Below, piece after piece: positions 23,237-31,993 of a DNA stretch of 64,000 nucleotides. Below the pieces are notes generated by a model, which was given only the letters and a program-made list of their open reading frames with translations, was not told the DNA's origin and searched no databases. The translations under genes and the position numbers were made by a program. Origin of the DNA: Rhizobacter sp. Root1221 (lineage in GTDB: Bacteria > Pseudomonadota > Gammaproteobacteria > Burkholderiales > Burkholderiaceae_C); assembly GCF_001425785.1 (NCBI RefSeq), contig NZ_LMDI01000075.1, positions 124,001 to 188,000 of the forward strand. The letters run 5' to 3'. How positions within the stretch are numbered: position 1 is the first letter of the stretch; every line of letters begins with the position of its first letter.

Positions 23237-24862
23237 TCACCAGGCGGCGGCCAACCCGTCGCGCCGGCTGTCGCTGGCGGCCACGTACCCCGCCGACGCC
23301 GGGTCCCCGAGCCGCCAGATGAACTGGCCGGCGCCGAAATCCTGGTAGCTGTCGTTGATCACCTCCAGGCGGTGCCCACGGGCCGCCAGCCCGGCCACCG
23401 TGGCCGCGGGCATGCTCGCCTCGACGTTCACCGACAGCCCCTCGTTGTAGCGCCAGCGCGGTGCATCACACGCCGCCTGCGGATGTTGACGGTGGTTCAG
23501 CAGGCGCACCAGCGTCTGCACATGGCCCTGCGGCTGCAGGTTCGCCCCCATCACGCCGAACGACATCACCGGCTGGCCGTCGCGGGTCAGAAAACCCGGA
23601 ATGATGGTGTGGAAGGGCCGCTTGCCCGGCGCCACCACGTTGGGGCTCGCCGGATCGAGACTGAACGCGTGTCCACGGTTCTGCATCGACACGCCGTACC
23701 CGGGCACCACCACGCCGGACCCGAACCCCATGTAGTTGCTCTGGATGAAGCTGACCATCATCCCGTGTTCGTCAGCCGCCGTCAGGTAAATCGTGCCACC
23801 CTTCACCGGGTTACCGGCACCGAAGTCCTGCGCGCGCGCCGGGTCGATCAACCGGGCCCGCTCGGCCAGGTACGCCGGGTCGAGCAATTGCGCCGTGGTC
23901 ACGGTCATGCTGCCGGGTTCGGCCACGAAACGGTACACGTCGGCGAACGCGAGTTTCATCGCCTCGATCTGCAGGTGCTGCGACTCGGGGCCATCGACGG
24001 GCAACGCGGCCAGGTCCACGTGGCGGAGGATGCCGAGTGCAATCTGCGCGGCAATGCCCTGCCCGTTGGGCGGCAGTTCGTGCAGCCGGTGGCCCGCGTA
24101 GTCGAGCCCGATGGGGTCGACCCACTCGGGCCGGTAGCCTGCGAAGTCGGCCACCGTGATGGCCGCACCCGACTCGCCCGCGTGCCGCACCGCGGCCTCG
24201 GCGATCTCGCCGCCGTACAGCGCGGCACCCTTCGTGCGCGCGATCAGGTCGAGCGACCGGGCCGCGTCCGGGAAACGGAACAGCTCGCCCACCTCGGGCG
24301 CGCGCCCGCGCGGCAGGAAGGCGGCCGCATAACCCGGCAGGTCCCTGAGCAGCGGTGCAGCCGCCGCCCACTTCTGCTGCACCACCACCGGCACCGCGTA
24401 CCCGCGGGTGGCCACCTCGATGGCCGGCGCCATCAGGTCGGCGAACGGCAGCTTGCCGAACCGCTCGCTCAGCGCCACCCACCCCGCCACGGCACCCGGT
24501 ACGGTGGCACTGTCCCAGCCGCGCTGCGGCGGCGTGGCCGCCTCACCGTACTTCGCGCGGAAGTGGGCCGGTGTCCAGGCGGCCGGTGCGGTGCCCGACG
24601 CATTGAGGCCGTGCAGCCGTTCGCCATCCCACAAGATGCAGAACGCATCCGACCCGAGGCCGTTGCTGACCGGCTCCACGATGGTCATCACGGCCGCGGC
24701 GGCGATGGCCGCGTCCACCGCATTGCCGCCCTGGCCCAGGATGCGCAGGCCGGCCTGCGCGCCAAGCGGGTGCGAGGTGGACACGACGTTGCGGCCGAAC
24801 ACCGGGAGCCGCGGGCTCGGGTAGCCGGCACGCCAGTCGAACGGGGTGGAGGAGGAAGTCAT
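23237..24862 (-). CDS. Gamma-glutamyltransferase family protein
   Basis: A protein of about 541 residues from the Ntn-hydrolase gamma-glutamyltransferase family. Members self-cleave to expose an N-terminal Thr and transfer or hydrolyse gamma-glutamyl or cephalosporin-type amides. The N-terminal domain has LGAQAGLRILGQGGNAVDAA and EPVSNGLGSDAF. The likely nucleophile is the Thr of GGTIYL (near residue 353), followed by MMVSFIQSNYMGFGSGVVVP. No clear signal peptide is visible, so it may be cytoplasmic. I preferred the ATG at 24862, because AAGGTG lies 6 bases upstream; ATG codons at 24877 and 24868 are in frame. Confidence 0.85.
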   Translation of the reverse strand: MTSSSTPFDWRAGYPSPRLPVFGRNVVSTSHPLGAQAGLRILGQGGNAVDAAIAAAAVMTIVEPVSNGLGSDAFCILWDGERLHGLNASGTAPAAWTPAHFRAKYGEAATPPQRGWDSATVPGAVAGWVALSERFGKLPFADLMAPAIEVATRGYAVPVVVQQKWAAAAPLLRDLPGYAAAFLPRGRAPEVGELFRFPDAARSLDLIARTKGAALYGGEIAEAAVRHAGESGAAITVADFAGYRPEWVDPIGLDYAGHRLHELPPNGQGIAAQIALGILRHVDLAALPVDGPESQHLQIEAMKLAFADVYRFVAEPGSMTVTTAQLLDPAYLAERARLIDPARAQDFGAGNPVKGGTIYLTAADEHGMMVSFIQSNYMGFGSGVVVPGYGVSMQNRGHAFSLDPASPNVVAPGKRPFHTIIPGFLTRDGQPVMSFGVMGANLQPQGHVQTLVRLLNHRQHPQAACDAPRWRYNEGLSVNVEASMPAATVAGLAARGHRLEVINDSYQDFGAGQFIWRLGDPASAGYVAASDSRRDGLAAAW

Positions 24863-24893
24863 GGGCATCACCTTCATCGGAGGACCGGGAACG

Positions 24894-24919
24894 ACAAGGC
24901 CGCCCGGAGGCGGCCTTGT
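24894..24919 (-). terminator. Hairpin after tctA
   Basis: A perfect 11-bp stem (ACAAGGCCGCC and its complement) with a CGGA loop begins 19 bp past the tctA stop. It separates tctA from the gamma-glutamyltransferase-like gene. Only a weak T-rich tail follows on the minus strand. Confidence 0.65.
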
Positions 24920-24937
24920 GGACGAAATGCAGGTCGG

Positions 24938-26464
24938 TCAGTCGGCGTCCTGGAACGCCACCTCGCGCTTGTTCTTGATGGATGGCAGCAGCACCACCAC
25001 GATCAACAGTGCCGAGGCGACCAGCAGGCCGGCCGACAGCGGTCGCGTGGCGAACGTGCTCCAGTCGCCGCGGGACAGCAGCAACGCCCGGCGCAGGTTC
25101 TCTTCCATCATGGGGCCCAGGATGAAACCGAGCAGCAGCGGCGCCGGTTCGCACTTGAGCTTGTAGAACAGGTACCCCACCACCGCGAAGATGGCCGTCA
25201 TGTAGACGTCGAAGTTGTTGTTGTTCAGCGTGTAGGTGCCGATGCAGCAGAACAGCGTGATGGCCGGGAACAGGAACCGGTACGGCACCGTCAGCAGCTT
25301 GATCCAGATGCCGATCAGGGGCAGGTTCAGGATCACGAGCATCGCGTTGCCCACCCACATGGAGGCGATCAGGCCCCAGAACAGTTCCGGGTTGCTGGTC
25401 ATCACCTGCGGACCGGGCTGGATGCCCTTGATGGTCATCGCACCCACCATCAGCGCCATCACCGCGTTCGGCGGGATGCCCAGCGTCAGCATCGGGATGA
25501 AGGAGGTCTGGGCACCGGCGTTGTTGGCCGATTCGGGGCCGGCCACGCCGCGGATGTCACCCTTGCCGAAGCGGCCGTTCGGGCCGGCGATCTTCTTTTC
25601 CACCGTGTAGGCCGCGAACGAAGCCAGCAGCGCACCACCACCCGGCAGCACGCCGAGCAACGAGCCGAGCGTGGTGCCACGGAGCACCGCAGGCCAGGCT
25701 TCCTGGAAATCCTTGCGGGTGGGCCACAGGCCTTTCACTTCCTTCGTGAAGACCTCGCGGTGTTCGGCCGGCTGGCCGAGGTTGGCGATGATTTCACCGA
25801 AACCGAAAACGCCCATCGCGATCACGACGAAACCGATGCCGTCGGTGAGCTCGGGGAAGTTCAGCGTGGTGAACGGCAGCTCGGAGTACCGCGGCACGCC
25901 GGAAATCACGTCGGTGTTGATCTGCGCGAGCAGCAGGCCCAGGATGATCATCGAGATGGCCTTGACCAGGGAACCGGACGCCAGCACCACGGCACCGATC
26001 AGGCCCAGCACCATCAGGGAGAAGTATTCGGCCGGGCCGAACTTGAATGCGAGTTCGGTGAGCGGCGGCGCGAAGGCGGCGATGATGATGGTGCCCACGC
26101 AGCCCGCGAAGAAGGAGCCCAGGCCGGCCGCGGCCAGCGCCGCACCGGCCCGGCCCTGCCGGGCCATCTGGTAGCCGTCGATGGCGGTCACCACCGAGCT
26201 GGATTCACCCGGCACGTTGATCAGGATGGCGGTAGTGGAACCGCCGTACTGCGCGCCGTAGTAGATGCCGGCCAGCATGATGAGGGCGGGCGTGGCGTCG
26301 AGCGCGTAGATCGACGGCAGCAGCATCGCGATGGTGGCGACGGGGCCGAGGCCCGGCAGCACACCGATCAGCGTGCCGAGTACGCAGCCGAAGAAGGCGT
26401 ACATCAGGTTGTTCAGCGTGAAGGCCACGCCGAACCCCAATGCGAGGTTGTTGATCAGGTCCAT
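24938..26464 (-). CDS. Tripartite tricarboxylate transporter large permease TctA
   Basis: A 508-residue inner-membrane protein of the TctA family with about a dozen hydrophobic segments. The family hallmark GTLIGVLPGLGPVATIAMLL is near the N-terminus, and a second glycine-rich motif reads GVLPGGGALLASFAAY. It forms the main channel of a TTT-type secondary transporter for citrate-like or other organic acids. I chose the ATG at 26464 because GGAAAG lies just upstream; the TTG two codons earlier is unlikely. It follows tctB by 40 bp. No TctC binding protein is encoded nearby. Confidence 0.92.
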   Translation of the reverse strand: MDLINNLALGFGVAFTLNNLMYAFFGCVLGTLIGVLPGLGPVATIAMLLPSIYALDATPALIMLAGIYYGAQYGGSTTAILINVPGESSSVVTAIDGYQMARQGRAGAALAAAGLGSFFAGCVGTIIIAAFAPPLTELAFKFGPAEYFSLMVLGLIGAVVLASGSLVKAISMIILGLLLAQINTDVISGVPRYSELPFTTLNFPELTDGIGFVVIAMGVFGFGEIIANLGQPAEHREVFTKEVKGLWPTRKDFQEAWPAVLRGTTLGSLLGVLPGGGALLASFAAYTVEKKIAGPNGRFGKGDIRGVAGPESANNAGAQTSFIPMLTLGIPPNAVMALMVGAMTIKGIQPGPQVMTSNPELFWGLIASMWVGNAMLVILNLPLIGIWIKLLTVPYRFLFPAITLFCCIGTYTLNNNNFDVYMTAIFAVVGYLFYKLKCEPAPLLLGFILGPMMEENLRRALLLSRGDWSTFATRPLSAGLLVASALLIVVVLLPSIKNKREVAFQDAD

Positions 26465-26504
26465 GGGCAACTTTCCGATGCGGTAGGTTCAGTGCGGGCG
26501 GCGA

Positions 26505-26969
26505 TCAGCCACCCATGGCGGCCGGCCACATCGGGATCGTCAGGCCGAGGCCCTTGACGAACACGAGCCAGGAAAAGACGGTGAGCACGACGCTGGAGAT
26601 CAGCACGCCGAGCCATTTGAATTCGTCCCCGGCGGCGCTGACGATGATGATCAGGATGGGCACCGTGATCACGAGGCCCGCGCGCGGCAGCAAGGCCCCG
26701 AACAGGGCGATGGCAAACACGATCACGGCGAGTGGCCGCCAGGCGATGTCACCGACGGGCTCGCCGCCTTCCACCTCGATGGTGAGCGACGTGAAGATCA
26801 CGACCGCCCCGAGGATGGCCATCAGCACGCTGAGGATCATGGGGAAGTACCCCGGCCCCGGGCGCGCGGCAGCCCCCATGCTGTAGTCGGTGGCACCGTA
26901 CGCGAACGCAAGGCCGACCACCAGGAACATCAATCCGGAAAAGAAATCGCGCTGACTCTTGATCTTCAC
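26505..26969 (-). CDS. Tripartite tricarboxylate transporter small permease TctB
   Basis: A 154-residue membrane protein with four helices, typical of TctB. It begins at a GTG (26969) giving MKIKSQRDFFSGLMFLVVG, with GAGGGG a few bases upstream. The segment AAARPGPGYFPMILSVLMA at about residues 34-52 is the family signature. It should pair with TctA. The usual third gene, tctC, is absent: the DNA upstream is a short non-coding gap and then a PilB/GspE-like gene. Confidence 0.88.
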   Translation of the reverse strand: MKIKSQRDFFSGLMFLVVGLAFAYGATDYSMGAAARPGPGYFPMILSVLMAILGAVVIFTSLTIEVEGGEPVGDIAWRPLAVIVFAIALFGALLPRAGLVITVPILIIIVSAAGDEFKWLGVLISSVVLTVFSWLVFVKGLGLTIPMWPAAMGG

Positions 26970-27087
26970 AAAGGTACCCCTCACGTGTGCTGCGACGTTG
27001 TGTGCGATTCTAGGCAGCGGCACCTGCCATGCGTGTGTGGTTTACACGTAGCAGATTCACGGGGACTTGCAAGTTCGGCCGAGCCGG

Positions 27088-28887
27088 TCAACCTTCCCAC
27101 ATGGGTGTGGAACGCAGCACTTCCTCCGCCGTGGTCACGCCTTCGGCGATTTTCATGGCACCGGCCAGCCGGAGCGGGCGCAGGCCGTCCTTGAGCGCCT
27201 GCCGGCGCAGCGCACCCACGTCGGGCACCGGCGAGACGGTGTTGCGGGCCGAGTCGGTCAACTCGAGCAGTTCGTACAGCCCGGCACGGCCGCGGTAGCC
27301 GGTCATGCGGCACTCGAGGCAGCCCACCGGCTTGTACGCACGCACCTTGCCACTCAGCGTCCACGGCTTGATGAGCGTGTTGAGCGCGTCGGCCGTGACG
27401 GCCTCGTCGGGCTGGCGGCAGGCCGGACACAGCGTGCGCACGAGCCGCTGCGCCAGCACACCGATCACGGTGGCACCAATGAGGTAGGGCGGCACCCCCA
27501 GGTCCACGAGCCGCGTGATGGCCGAGGCCGCATCGTTGGTGTGCAGCGTGCTGAACACGAGGTGGCCCGTGAGGGCGGCCTGGATGGCCATTTCGGCGGT
27601 TTCCAGGTCGCGGATTTCACCCACCATGATGATGTCGGGGTCCTGGCGCATCAGGGCCCGCAGCCCCTCGGCGAAACCGAGGTCGAGGGCGGGCTGAACC
27701 TGCGTCTGGTTGAACGCGGGCTGGATCATCTCGATCGGGTCCTCGATGGTGCAGACGTTGACCTCGTCGGTCGCGAGCCGCTTCAGCGTGGAGTAGAGCG
27801 TGGTGGTCTTGCCGGAGCCGGTGGGGCCCGTCACGAGGATGATGCCGTGCGCACGTGCCGTGAGCGATTCCCAGCGCTGGGCGTCATGGGTGCCGAAACC
27901 CAGGGCATCGAGCTGCTTCACGGTGGTGTCGGGATCGAAGATCCGCATCACCATCTTCTCGCCGAACGCGGTGGGCAGCGTGGACAGCCGCATTTCCACT
28001 TCGTCGCCGGTGGGGTTGCGCGTCTTGATGCGGCCGTCGAGCGGGCGCCGGCGTTCCACCACGTCCATGCGGCCCAGCAGCTTGATGCGCGCGATCATCG
28101 CGTTCATCACGCCGGGTGGCAGCTGGTAGACGGTGTGCATCACGCCGTCGATGCGGAAGCGGATGACACTCAGCTCGCGGCGGGGTTCGAGGTGGATGTC
28201 GCTCGCGCGCTGGTCGAACGCGTACTGCCAGAGCCAGTCGACCACCTGCACGACCCCCTGGTCGTTGGCGTCGAGCTGCTTGTTGGATCGCCCGAGCTCG
28301 ACCAGTTGCTCGAAGCTTGCGGACGCGGCCATCTCGCCGGTCTTGACGGCGTTGCGAACCGACTTGGACAGCGTGTAGAACTCGGTGGTGAACTTCGCGA
28401 TCTCGATCGGGTTGGTCACGACCAGCTTGAGCGTCTTGCGGGTGTGGGCCTCGATCTCGGGCACCCACGCCACGTCGAACGGCTCGCTGGTGGCCACGAT
28501 CACCTCGTGCGCCCCCACCTGCAGCGGCAGCGAACGGCGGCGTTCGGCGTAGTTGATGGACATCACCTCGGACACGCGGCCCACGTCCACCTTGAGGGGG
28601 TCGATGCGCTGGTACGGCAGCCCGCAATGCCTGGCGAGCCATTCCGTGAGAAGCTCGGTGTCGAGCGCCTTGCCGGTACGGGCGTGGTTCAGGCCCGCGC
28701 TGCCCAGGCGCACGAGCGGGTGCTGCTTGCTGTCGGCCGCGGCAAAGCGCTTCTCGACGGTGTCGTGGTCGGACTCGGAGATCATGCCGTCGTCGCGCAG
28801 CCACTTCAGCAGGCGCCGCCAGTCGAGCCGCCCGGCAGGATGAGAACTGGCGGGCTTGGGGGATGCTTTGGGGGTAGCAGTGTTCAT
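27088..28887 (-). CDS. PilB/GspE-family secretion or pilus ATPase
   Basis: A 599-residue cytoplasmic hexameric ATPase of the type IV pilus / type II secretion family. An N-terminal MshEN-like domain (residues about 20-170) precedes the motor. Walker A is GPTGSGKTTTLYSTLK, the Asp box is SDIHLEPRRE, Walker B is DPDIIMVGEIRDLETAE, and a tetracysteine zinc site is formed by CPAC and CLEC. All catalytic motifs are intact. No GspF/PilC or pilin genes are adjacent, so its partner machine is unknown. The start ATG at 28887 overlaps the stop of the upstream aminopropyltransferase-like gene (ATGA). Confidence 0.88.
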   Translation of the reverse strand: MNTATPKASPKPASSHPAGRLDWRRLLKWLRDDGMISESDHDTVEKRFAAADSKQHPLVRLGSAGLNHARTGKALDTELLTEWLARHCGLPYQRIDPLKVDVGRVSEVMSINYAERRRSLPLQVGAHEVIVATSEPFDVAWVPEIEAHTRKTLKLVVTNPIEIAKFTTEFYTLSKSVRNAVKTGEMAASASFEQLVELGRSNKQLDANDQGVVQVVDWLWQYAFDQRASDIHLEPRRELSVIRFRIDGVMHTVYQLPPGVMNAMIARIKLLGRMDVVERRRPLDGRIKTRNPTGDEVEMRLSTLPTAFGEKMVMRIFDPDTTVKQLDALGFGTHDAQRWESLTARAHGIILVTGPTGSGKTTTLYSTLKRLATDEVNVCTIEDPIEMIQPAFNQTQVQPALDLGFAEGLRALMRQDPDIIMVGEIRDLETAEMAIQAALTGHLVFSTLHTNDAASAITRLVDLGVPPYLIGATVIGVLAQRLVRTLCPACRQPDEAVTADALNTLIKPWTLSGKVRAYKPVGCLECRMTGYRGRAGLYELLELTDSARNTVSPVPDVGALRRQALKDGLRPLRLAGAMKIAEGVTTAEEVLRSTPMWEG

Positions 28888-29666
28888 GTCGCGGGGGTGC
28901 GGGGAGCGGCCGGCAGCGCACGGAGCATGCGCAACCACTTGCGGGCGGGCAGGTCGAACCGAGTTTCGATGTTTTCCGCACGCCGGGCAAGTTCGTCGCG
29001 GTCAAGAATTGCAAAGGCCTTGCAGGCCACCACGATGGTGTTGCCCTCCTTCGTGGGGCGCAGGCTGCGCAGCGTGTCGTGGCCGAACACCGCGGCGATG
29101 CGGTCGGCGCTGCGCTCGAAGCTGGCGTCGCGGCCGAACAGGTTGACCGTCATCACGCCGTCGTCGGACAGCAACGCACGGCAATGGCGGTAGAACACCT
29201 CGTCGTCGAGCACCGGGCTCGCGGCGTCGTGGTCGTACAGGTCCACGTTGAGCACCTGGGCCGTGCCGTGGTTCGCCGGGTCGGCAACGAACTGCGCGGC
29301 GTCGGCGTTGAGCACGGTGAGGCGGGCATCGTCTTCCGGCAGGTGGAACCACATGCGGCACGCGGTGATGACGGTGGGGTTGAGTTCCACCGCCGTGGTC
29401 TTCATGCGCAGGTTGCGGTGGCAGAAGCGCGTGATGGCTCCGGCGCCCAGGCCCAACTGCACGGCGTGCCCCTCGGCCACCTCGTCCGGGTGGCGAAACA
29501 GCATCCAGGCCATCATGCGCTGGATGTACTCGAGTTCGAGGGTGTGGGGCTTGCGCACGCGCATGGCCCCCTGGACCCAGGGTGTGCCGAGGTGCAGGTA
29601 GCGCACGCCATCGGCCTCCGACATGGTGGCCGGGGCCAGTTCGATCTTTCGTTTGCGGGTGGCCAT
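28884..29666 (-). CDS. Spermidine synthase-like (polyamine aminopropyltransferase family) protein
   Basis: A 260-residue protein with the Rossmann fold of spermidine synthases and related methyltransferases. The nucleotide-binding loop is QLGLGAGAITRF, an acidic residue follows in AVELNPTVI, and NADAAQF and VDLYDHDAASP mark the active-site side. Transfer of an aminopropyl group from decarboxylated SAM is the family reaction, but the canonical aspartate pair cannot be confirmed by eye. The start is the ATG at 29666 (MATRKRKIELAP). It is coupled by a four-base overlap to the PilB/GspE-like gene. Confidence 0.7.
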   Translation of the reverse strand: MATRKRKIELAPATMSEADGVRYLHLGTPWVQGAMRVRKPHTLELEYIQRMMAWMLFRHPDEVAEGHAVQLGLGAGAITRFCHRNLRMKTTAVELNPTVITACRMWFHLPEDDARLTVLNADAAQFVADPANHGTAQVLNVDLYDHDAASPVLDDEVFYRHCRALLSDDGVMTVNLFGRDASFERSADRIAAVFGHDTLRSLRPTKEGNTIVVACKAFAILDRDELARRAENIETRFDLPARKWLRMLRALPAAPRTPAT

Positions 29667-29763
29667 CGGGGATTCGGGAGATTCGGGGCAACATGACAGT
29701 CTGCCAGACGCCGGACGGGCACCACCCGTCCAACGCATTCCGTATCAGAAGGTTCGCACCTTC

Positions 29764-30270
29764 TCAGGCCACGCCGTGGGCCTCGAACGCGGCCCGCCAC
29801 GCCGCCAGCTTGCGTTCGAAGGACCACGAGGCATTCGCCGGGCTCGTGGACGGCAGGCGCACCACCTCCACCCCGAGCGCCGCGGTGTGCCGCATCGAGC
29901 GGGCCGACTCGCCCCCGTTGTGCGCGATGGCGGCCAGGCCCGGCGCCCGCGAGCGGAGGCCGGCGAGGTCGTTGAGCTGGGCGTCCTCGATCGCGGTGTC
30001 GAGGCTGCCTTCGCGGCGGCAGTGGGCGTAGACGTCCCAGAGCCCCACGCCGTGGTCCCTCATGGCGCCGAGGCGCTCGGCATACGGCAGTGCGCGCAGG
30101 TCGACGCCCCACAGCGCCGACAGCAGCGGCCAGAACTGGTTGCGCGGATGGGCGTAGTACTGGCCGGCCGCGAGCGACGCGCCGCCGGGGAAACTGCCAA
30201 GCACCACGAGCCGCGTGCGCGTGTCGATCACGGGCGGCAGGCCGCACAGGAGCGGGCTCTCACCGGTCAT
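29764..30270 (-). CDS. DNA-deoxyinosine (hypoxanthine) glycosylase, UDG family 6
   Basis: A 168-residue base-excision repair enzyme of the uracil-DNA glycosylase superfamily. The motif VVLGSFPGGASLAAGQYYAH followed by PRNQFWPLL is characteristic of the family that removes hypoxanthine (deaminated adenine) from DNA, and differs from the GINPG motif of Mug. The second motif region reads LPSTSPANASWSFERKLAAW. The start ATG at 30270 overlaps the tatD stop by four bases. Confidence 0.8.
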   Translation of the reverse strand: MTGESPLLCGLPPVIDTRTRLVVLGSFPGGASLAAGQYYAHPRNQFWPLLSALWGVDLRALPYAERLGAMRDHGVGLWDVYAHCRREGSLDTAIEDAQLNDLAGLRSRAPGLAAIAHNGGESARSMRHTAALGVEVVRLPSTSPANASWSFERKLAAWRAAFEAHGVA

Positions 30271-31094
30271 CGGGGCGCTGCACCCATCAAGGCGGCCAGG
30301 CGGGGCAAGGCGGCGAACGCGTTGATGCGGCACACGTGGGCGGTGTGCGCGAGCGTCCACCCCCGCAGCTCGGCCAGCGTGGCCGCGATGCGGGGCAGTT
30401 CGGCCGGTTCGTTGCGGGAGGTCTCGCCCGCCTCCCGCTGCGCGGCGGTGCGGTAGAGCCAGTGCGGCGGGATGTCGGGGGCGTCGGTTTCCAGCACCAG
30501 CGCGTGGTCCGGCACGGTGGCCGCGAGGTGGCGGATCTGCAGCGCGCGATCGAAGGTCATCGCACCGCCGAACCCGAGGCGAAAGCCCAGGTCCACGAAC
30601 ACGGCGGCCTGCTGGTCGCTGCCGTTGAACGCGTGGGCGATGCCACGCACCGGCACACGCCGCAGGTGCTTGAGCAGCGCATCCGCCGACCGGCGCACGT
30701 GCACGATCACCGGCAGGCCGAACTGCTGGGCGAGCTTCAGCTGGGCCGCGAAAAAACGCTCGCCGCGCGCCAGGTCGAGCCCGGGCACGAAGTGGTCGAG
30801 GCCGATCTCGCCGATGGCCACGAGGCGCGGGTCGTCGCGGTGGCGTTCGAGGTGCCGGGCCAGTTCGGCGAGGTCGTCGTCGCCCGCCCGGTCCACGAAC
30901 AGGGGGTGGATGCCGAGCGCGTACGCGAACCCGTGGGCGTGGGCCAGGTCGCGCACGGTGTCGAAATCGAACGCGCCCACGGCCGGCAACACGATGCCGG
31001 ACACACCCGCCGCCCGGGCCCGCGACACGACCGCGTCGCGGTCGGGGTCGAACTCGGGCGCATCGAGGTGGCAGTGCGTGTCGATCCAGGGCAT
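30267..31094 (-). CDS. TatD-family metal-dependent hydrolase (DNase)
   Basis: A 275-residue amidohydrolase-fold enzyme. The N-terminal metal ligands are in DTHCHLDAPEFD (residues 5-16). IGEIGLDHFVPG carries the next glutamate, VIVHVRRS the next histidine, and LETDAPDIPPHW the final aspartate region. Family members act as 3'-5' DNases in repair and DNA turnover. The next gene on the strand is a DNA glycosylase, coupled by a four-base overlap, which fits a repair role. Confidence 0.9.
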   Translation of the reverse strand: MPWIDTHCHLDAPEFDPDRDAVVSRARAAGVSGIVLPAVGAFDFDTVRDLAHAHGFAYALGIHPLFVDRAGDDDLAELARHLERHRDDPRLVAIGEIGLDHFVPGLDLARGERFFAAQLKLAQQFGLPVIVHVRRSADALLKHLRRVPVRGIAHAFNGSDQQAAVFVDLGFRLGFGGAMTFDRALQIRHLAATVPDHALVLETDAPDIPPHWLYRTAAQREAGETSRNEPAELPRIAATLAELRGWTLAHTAHVCRINAFAALPRLAALMGAAPR

Positions 31095-31122
31095 GACGGG
31101 ATGATGCCAGCCCGGCGGCGCC

Positions 31123-31833
31123 TCAGGTGCCCGGACGCGGCGGGATGTTGAGGCCGCGGGCCACCGCCGGCCGGGCGAGGAACGCCTTCAGCACGCGGTC
31201 GACGTTGACGAACTCGTTGTAGCCCACCAGGCCGCCTGCCTCGTAGAAGCCGACGAGGTTGTTGACCCACGGGAAGGTCGCGATGTCGGCGATGGTGTAC
31301 TCGTCACCCATCAGCCACGCGCGGTTGGCCAGGCGCTGGTCCAGCACACCCAGCAGGCGCTTCGATTCGGCCACGTAGCGGTCGCGCGGGCGCTTGTCCT
31401 CGAAGTCCTTTCCGGCGAACTTGTGGAAGAACCCGAGCTGGCCGAACATGGGACCGACACCCCCCATCTGGAACATCACCCACTGGATCGTCTCGTAGCG
31501 CCGCGCCGGATCGGCCGGCAGGAACTGCCCCGATTTCTCGGCCAGGTAGATGAGGATGGCACCCGACTCGAACAGTGGCAGCGGCTGGCCGCCCGGCCCG
31601 TTCGGGTCGAGGATGGCGGGAATCTTGTTGTTCGGGTTGAGCGACAGGAACTCGGGGGACAGCTGGTCGTTGGTGTCGAAGCGCACCAGGTGCGGCTCGT
31701 ACGGCAGCCCGGTTTCCTCCAGCAGGATGGACACCTTCACGCCGTTCGGCGTGGGCAGCGAGTAGAGCTGGATGCGGTCCGCGTGCCGGGCGGGCCATTT
31801 CCGGGTGATCTCGAAGCGGGACAGGTCGGTCAT
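31123..31833 (-). CDS. Nu-class glutathione S-transferase (YfcG/YghU-like)
   Basis: A 236-residue cytoplasmic thiol enzyme. The thioredoxin-like N-terminal domain starts with IQLYSLPTPNGVKVSILLEE, the TPNG motif being typical of the Nu class (disulfide-bond reductase activity with two bound glutathiones). The glutathione-binding ESGAILIYLAEK segment is intact. The C-terminal helical domain has FQMGGVGPMFGQLGFFHKFA and ADIATFPWV. I chose the ATG at 31833 (MTDLSRFEITRKWP). Confidence 0.9.
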   Translation of the reverse strand: MTDLSRFEITRKWPARHADRIQLYSLPTPNGVKVSILLEETGLPYEPHLVRFDTNDQLSPEFLSLNPNNKIPAILDPNGPGGQPLPLFESGAILIYLAEKSGQFLPADPARRYETIQWVMFQMGGVGPMFGQLGFFHKFAGKDFEDKRPRDRYVAESKRLLGVLDQRLANRAWLMGDEYTIADIATFPWVNNLVGFYEAGGLVGYNEFVNVDRVLKAFLARPAVARGLNIPPRPGT

Positions 31834-31935
31834 GGTCGGGGTGGGTCGGAGTGAATGCGAGCTGCATTCTCGGCGGCACCCGAAAGCCTCGGGTTTCGTG
31901 TGGCGAAGACCGTGACAAGCGCCTCGTTTTCGGCC

Positions 31936-31964
31936 GGGACACCCGCGCGCGGCCGACCTATAGT
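31936..31964 (+). promoter_or_regulatory. Sigma-70-like promoter of the zinc-ribbon/pilin-like gene
   Basis: A -35-like GGGACA (31936-31941) and a -10 TATAGT (31959-31964) are separated by exactly 17 bp. They lie about 30 bp before the ATG at 31994, which has a good GGGAGAGGG ribosome site. Confidence 0.55.
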
Positions 31965-31993
31965 GCGCGGACAAAAAACAGGGAGAGGGAAAA

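Noticed and set aside
22979-26557. A 1192-codon open frame on the plus strand
   Set aside because: It runs antisense to the kinase, gamma-glutamyltransferase, tctA and tctB genes. Its His/Arg/Gly-rich translation is a high-GC shadow with no recognisable domain.
29764-30270. Annotating the glycosylase as Mug (G:T/U mismatch)
   Set aside because: The GINPG motif of Mug is missing. The LGSFPG...QYYAHPRN motif fits the hypoxanthine-DNA glycosylase family better.
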